DNA of 7,059 bases from Promethearchaeota archaeon CR_4 (GTDB taxonomy: Archaea; Asgardarchaeota; Lokiarchaeia; Sigyniarchaeales; CR-4), in NCBI GenBank assembly GCA_001940655.1, contig MBAA01000130.1, positions 42,647 through 49,705 of the forward strand. The letters are read 5' to 3'. A program made the translations under genes and the position numbers. This document shows positions 6,277 through 7,059 of this stretch, piece after piece. Within the stretch, counting starts at the first letter, position 1. Each line of letters begins with the position of its first letter. Under the pieces are notes generated by a model. That model saw nothing but the letters and a program-made list of their open reading frames with translations. It ran no database searches and was not told the origin of the DNA.

Positions 6277-6417
6277 ATTTCTATTTTATTTTTTAAGTTT
6301 TTAATTTCCCGCAAAATTCCCATTATCGAAGAGCTGGAAAAGAAAGCACGGGATTTTCCCAATTTAGAAGAGTCTGCAATGTTTTTTTACAACCATATCA
6401 TCTGGAAAGAAGGATAA
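6277..6417 (+). pseudogene. Possible C-terminal remnant of an unknown gene
   Basis: The frame ending at TAA 6415-6417 reads IIEELEKKARDFPNLEESA followed by MFFYNHIIWKEG. This is a protein-like composition with an amphipathic charged helix then aromatics, in a stretch that is otherwise AT-rich and full of stops. It is closed upstream by TAA at 6274-6276, its first 12 codons look non-coding (ISILFFKFL), and there is no start codon before the protein-like part. I do not recognise the family. It may be the tail of a gene whose front was deleted, or chance. Confidence 0.35.
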
Positions 6418-6834
6418 TATTTTCACAGTCCTTGAGTAGGTAATTACTTTAGTATAATTAGACGAATATTACATTATTCCAACAATCTGTAGCAGATTTG
6501 ATGTGATTAATGCACTGTTTGGAAATTAGGAAAGTGTTAATTTTCCAATAGGACTCTGAATCACGGGTAATCCCTCCAAGGCGCTTAGGTAAACGTAATA
6601 CAGAAAATAATTATCTGATGTTATATCTTATTCGTGGACTCGCCTGACGGAAAAAGCAAGGAAAATCATAGGCGGTTGATGAGATTAAATATTATCCCGT
6701 AAGACTCCAGTTCCCGCCAAGATTTTCAAAAGCTTGAGTCCTTAGCTTATATGAGACAGCAAGATCCAATGTAACGTAATACTCAGGACGGAGCTGATTG
6801 GAACGAATGGAAAAGACTTTAAAGGGCGTAACTT

Positions 6835-6846
6835 CTTAATAAAATG
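6835..6846 (+). promoter_or_regulatory. Possible TATA-like box for the transporter gene
   Basis: CTTAATAAAATG lies about 75-85 bases before the ATG at 6920, which would give a leader of roughly 55 bases. TATAATTTT at 6865-6873 is a nearer alternative. Neither is strong. Confidence 0.25.
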
Positions 6847-6919
6847 TAGATCCTGATGGTTACGTATAATTTTCTTGTCAATAATTCCGCACACAAAAAT
6901 ATTACCGAGGCGACTAGCG

Positions 6920-7059
6920 ATGAAGAAGAGCCCAACGATCATTTATGCAGTGGCGTTTCTCAGGACAATCGCTTCAGCGATCTCGGGATTTGCGATTGAA
7001 GTCTATATACGTCTTTCTGGGGCCTCGGATCTTGCGTCTAGCCTCGTTGTGGCGGTTCC
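6920..7059 (+). CDS. N-terminus of a membrane protein, probably MFS-type transporter (partial)
   Basis: An open frame of 46 codons runs off the window end. It starts MKKSPTIIYAVAFLRTIASA and continues SGFAIEVYIRLSGASDLASSLVVAV. A short basic N-terminus, a first hydrophobic helix (about residues 5-25), a loop with SGAS, and the start of a second hydrophobic helix fit the opening of major facilitator superfamily permeases. In these proteins, helix 1 often ends in a segment like VYIxxLGAS. GAGG at 6907-6910, nine bases before the ATG, supports the start. No in-frame ATG exists between it and the upstream stop at 6854. Substrate cannot be told from this fragment, and another multi-pass family is possible. 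The opposite-strand frame at 6742-6942 overlaps its first codons and is taken as non-coding. Confidence 0.6.
   Translation, partial: MKKSPTIIYAVAFLRTIASAISGFAIEVYIRLSGASDLASSLVVAV

Larger units (their letters stand above)
5980..6919. other. Long gene-poor intergenic region
   Basis: About 940 bases lie between the divergent Tes-type and transporter genes without an intact gene. Beyond the Tes promoter, inverted repeat, direct repeat and the 6277-6417 frame listed separately, 6420-6830 shows no RNA gene, insertion sequence or convincing ORF. On the minus strand, one frame from 6900 down to 6526 is broken by stops at 6742, 6685 and 6628 but has weakly leucine-rich-repeat-like islands. The whole stretch looks like decayed coding DNA rather than a compact control region. 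Confidence 0.5.

Noticed and set aside
6520..6547. Hairpin TGGAAATTA...TAATTTTCCA
   Set aside because: AT-rich arms with a one-base bulge, not followed by a T run and not linked to a gene end; could easily be chance.
6420..6900. tRNA or box C/D RNA (TTGATGAG at 6676-6683, scattered CTGA)
   Set aside because: No T-arm or acceptor pairing for a tRNA. The C-box-like motif lacks the leading purine and has no D box at the right distance.
6742..6942. 66-codon minus-strand frame, hydrophobic
   Set aside because: Overlaps the start of the better-supported transporter frame and lacks a ribosome site. Kept only as part of the weak LRR-like observation.
1..7059. A coherent new multi-gene system
   Set aside because: Genes are separately promoted, on both strands, and belong to unrelated processes. 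No shared module or repeated domain links them.

Overview
The window looks archaeal. It carries a PDCD5-family DNA-binding protein, a stand-alone LigD-type 3'-phosphoesterase domain, an AcuC/class I HDAC-like deacetylase, a tetraether lipid synthase (Tes)-type radical SAM enzyme and the C-terminal half of an archaemetzincin. Genes are mostly single units with A/T-rich TATA-like boxes upstream. Some starts have a GGTGA- or AAGGA-type ribosome site, and one start (the deacetylase) looks leaderless. Gene spacing is loose for an archaeon. The lineage cannot be fixed from the sequence alone: Asgard archaea or a euryarchaeal/Thermoplasmata-like group would both fit, and I do not commit to one.

Layout. 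Positions 1-378 (+): 3'-phosphoesterase (DNA end repair). 453-1382 (+): Gfo/Idh/MocA sugar dehydrogenase, resembling archaeal UDP-GlcNAc 3-dehydrogenases. 1452-1871 (+): PDCD5. 1922-2473 (-): an unrecognised helical 183-residue protein, convergent with PDCD5. 2474-2615: divergent promoter region. 2616-3821 (+): deacetylase with an intact active site. 3824-4108 (-): an unannotated N-terminally truncated archaemetzincin, probably a pseudogene. 4201-5970 (-): Tes-type radical SAM protein. 5980-6919: about 940 bases without an intact gene, holding the Tes promoter, a perfect 10-bp inverted repeat, a 22-bp direct repeat, the tail of a lost reading frame and a possible second decayed frame. 6920-7059 (+): start of a likely MFS-type membrane transporter, cut by the window end.

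The genes do not form an obvious operon or a single pathway. They look like independent housekeeping functions (DNA repair, sugar nucleotide metabolism, nucleic acid binding, deacetylation, membrane lipid cross-linking) next to a decaying, repeat-bearing stretch. I see no defence system, CRISPR array, complete mobile element or RNA gene. The strongest unreported item is the archaemetzincin remnant. The next is the symmetric site at the predicted transcription start of the Tes gene.
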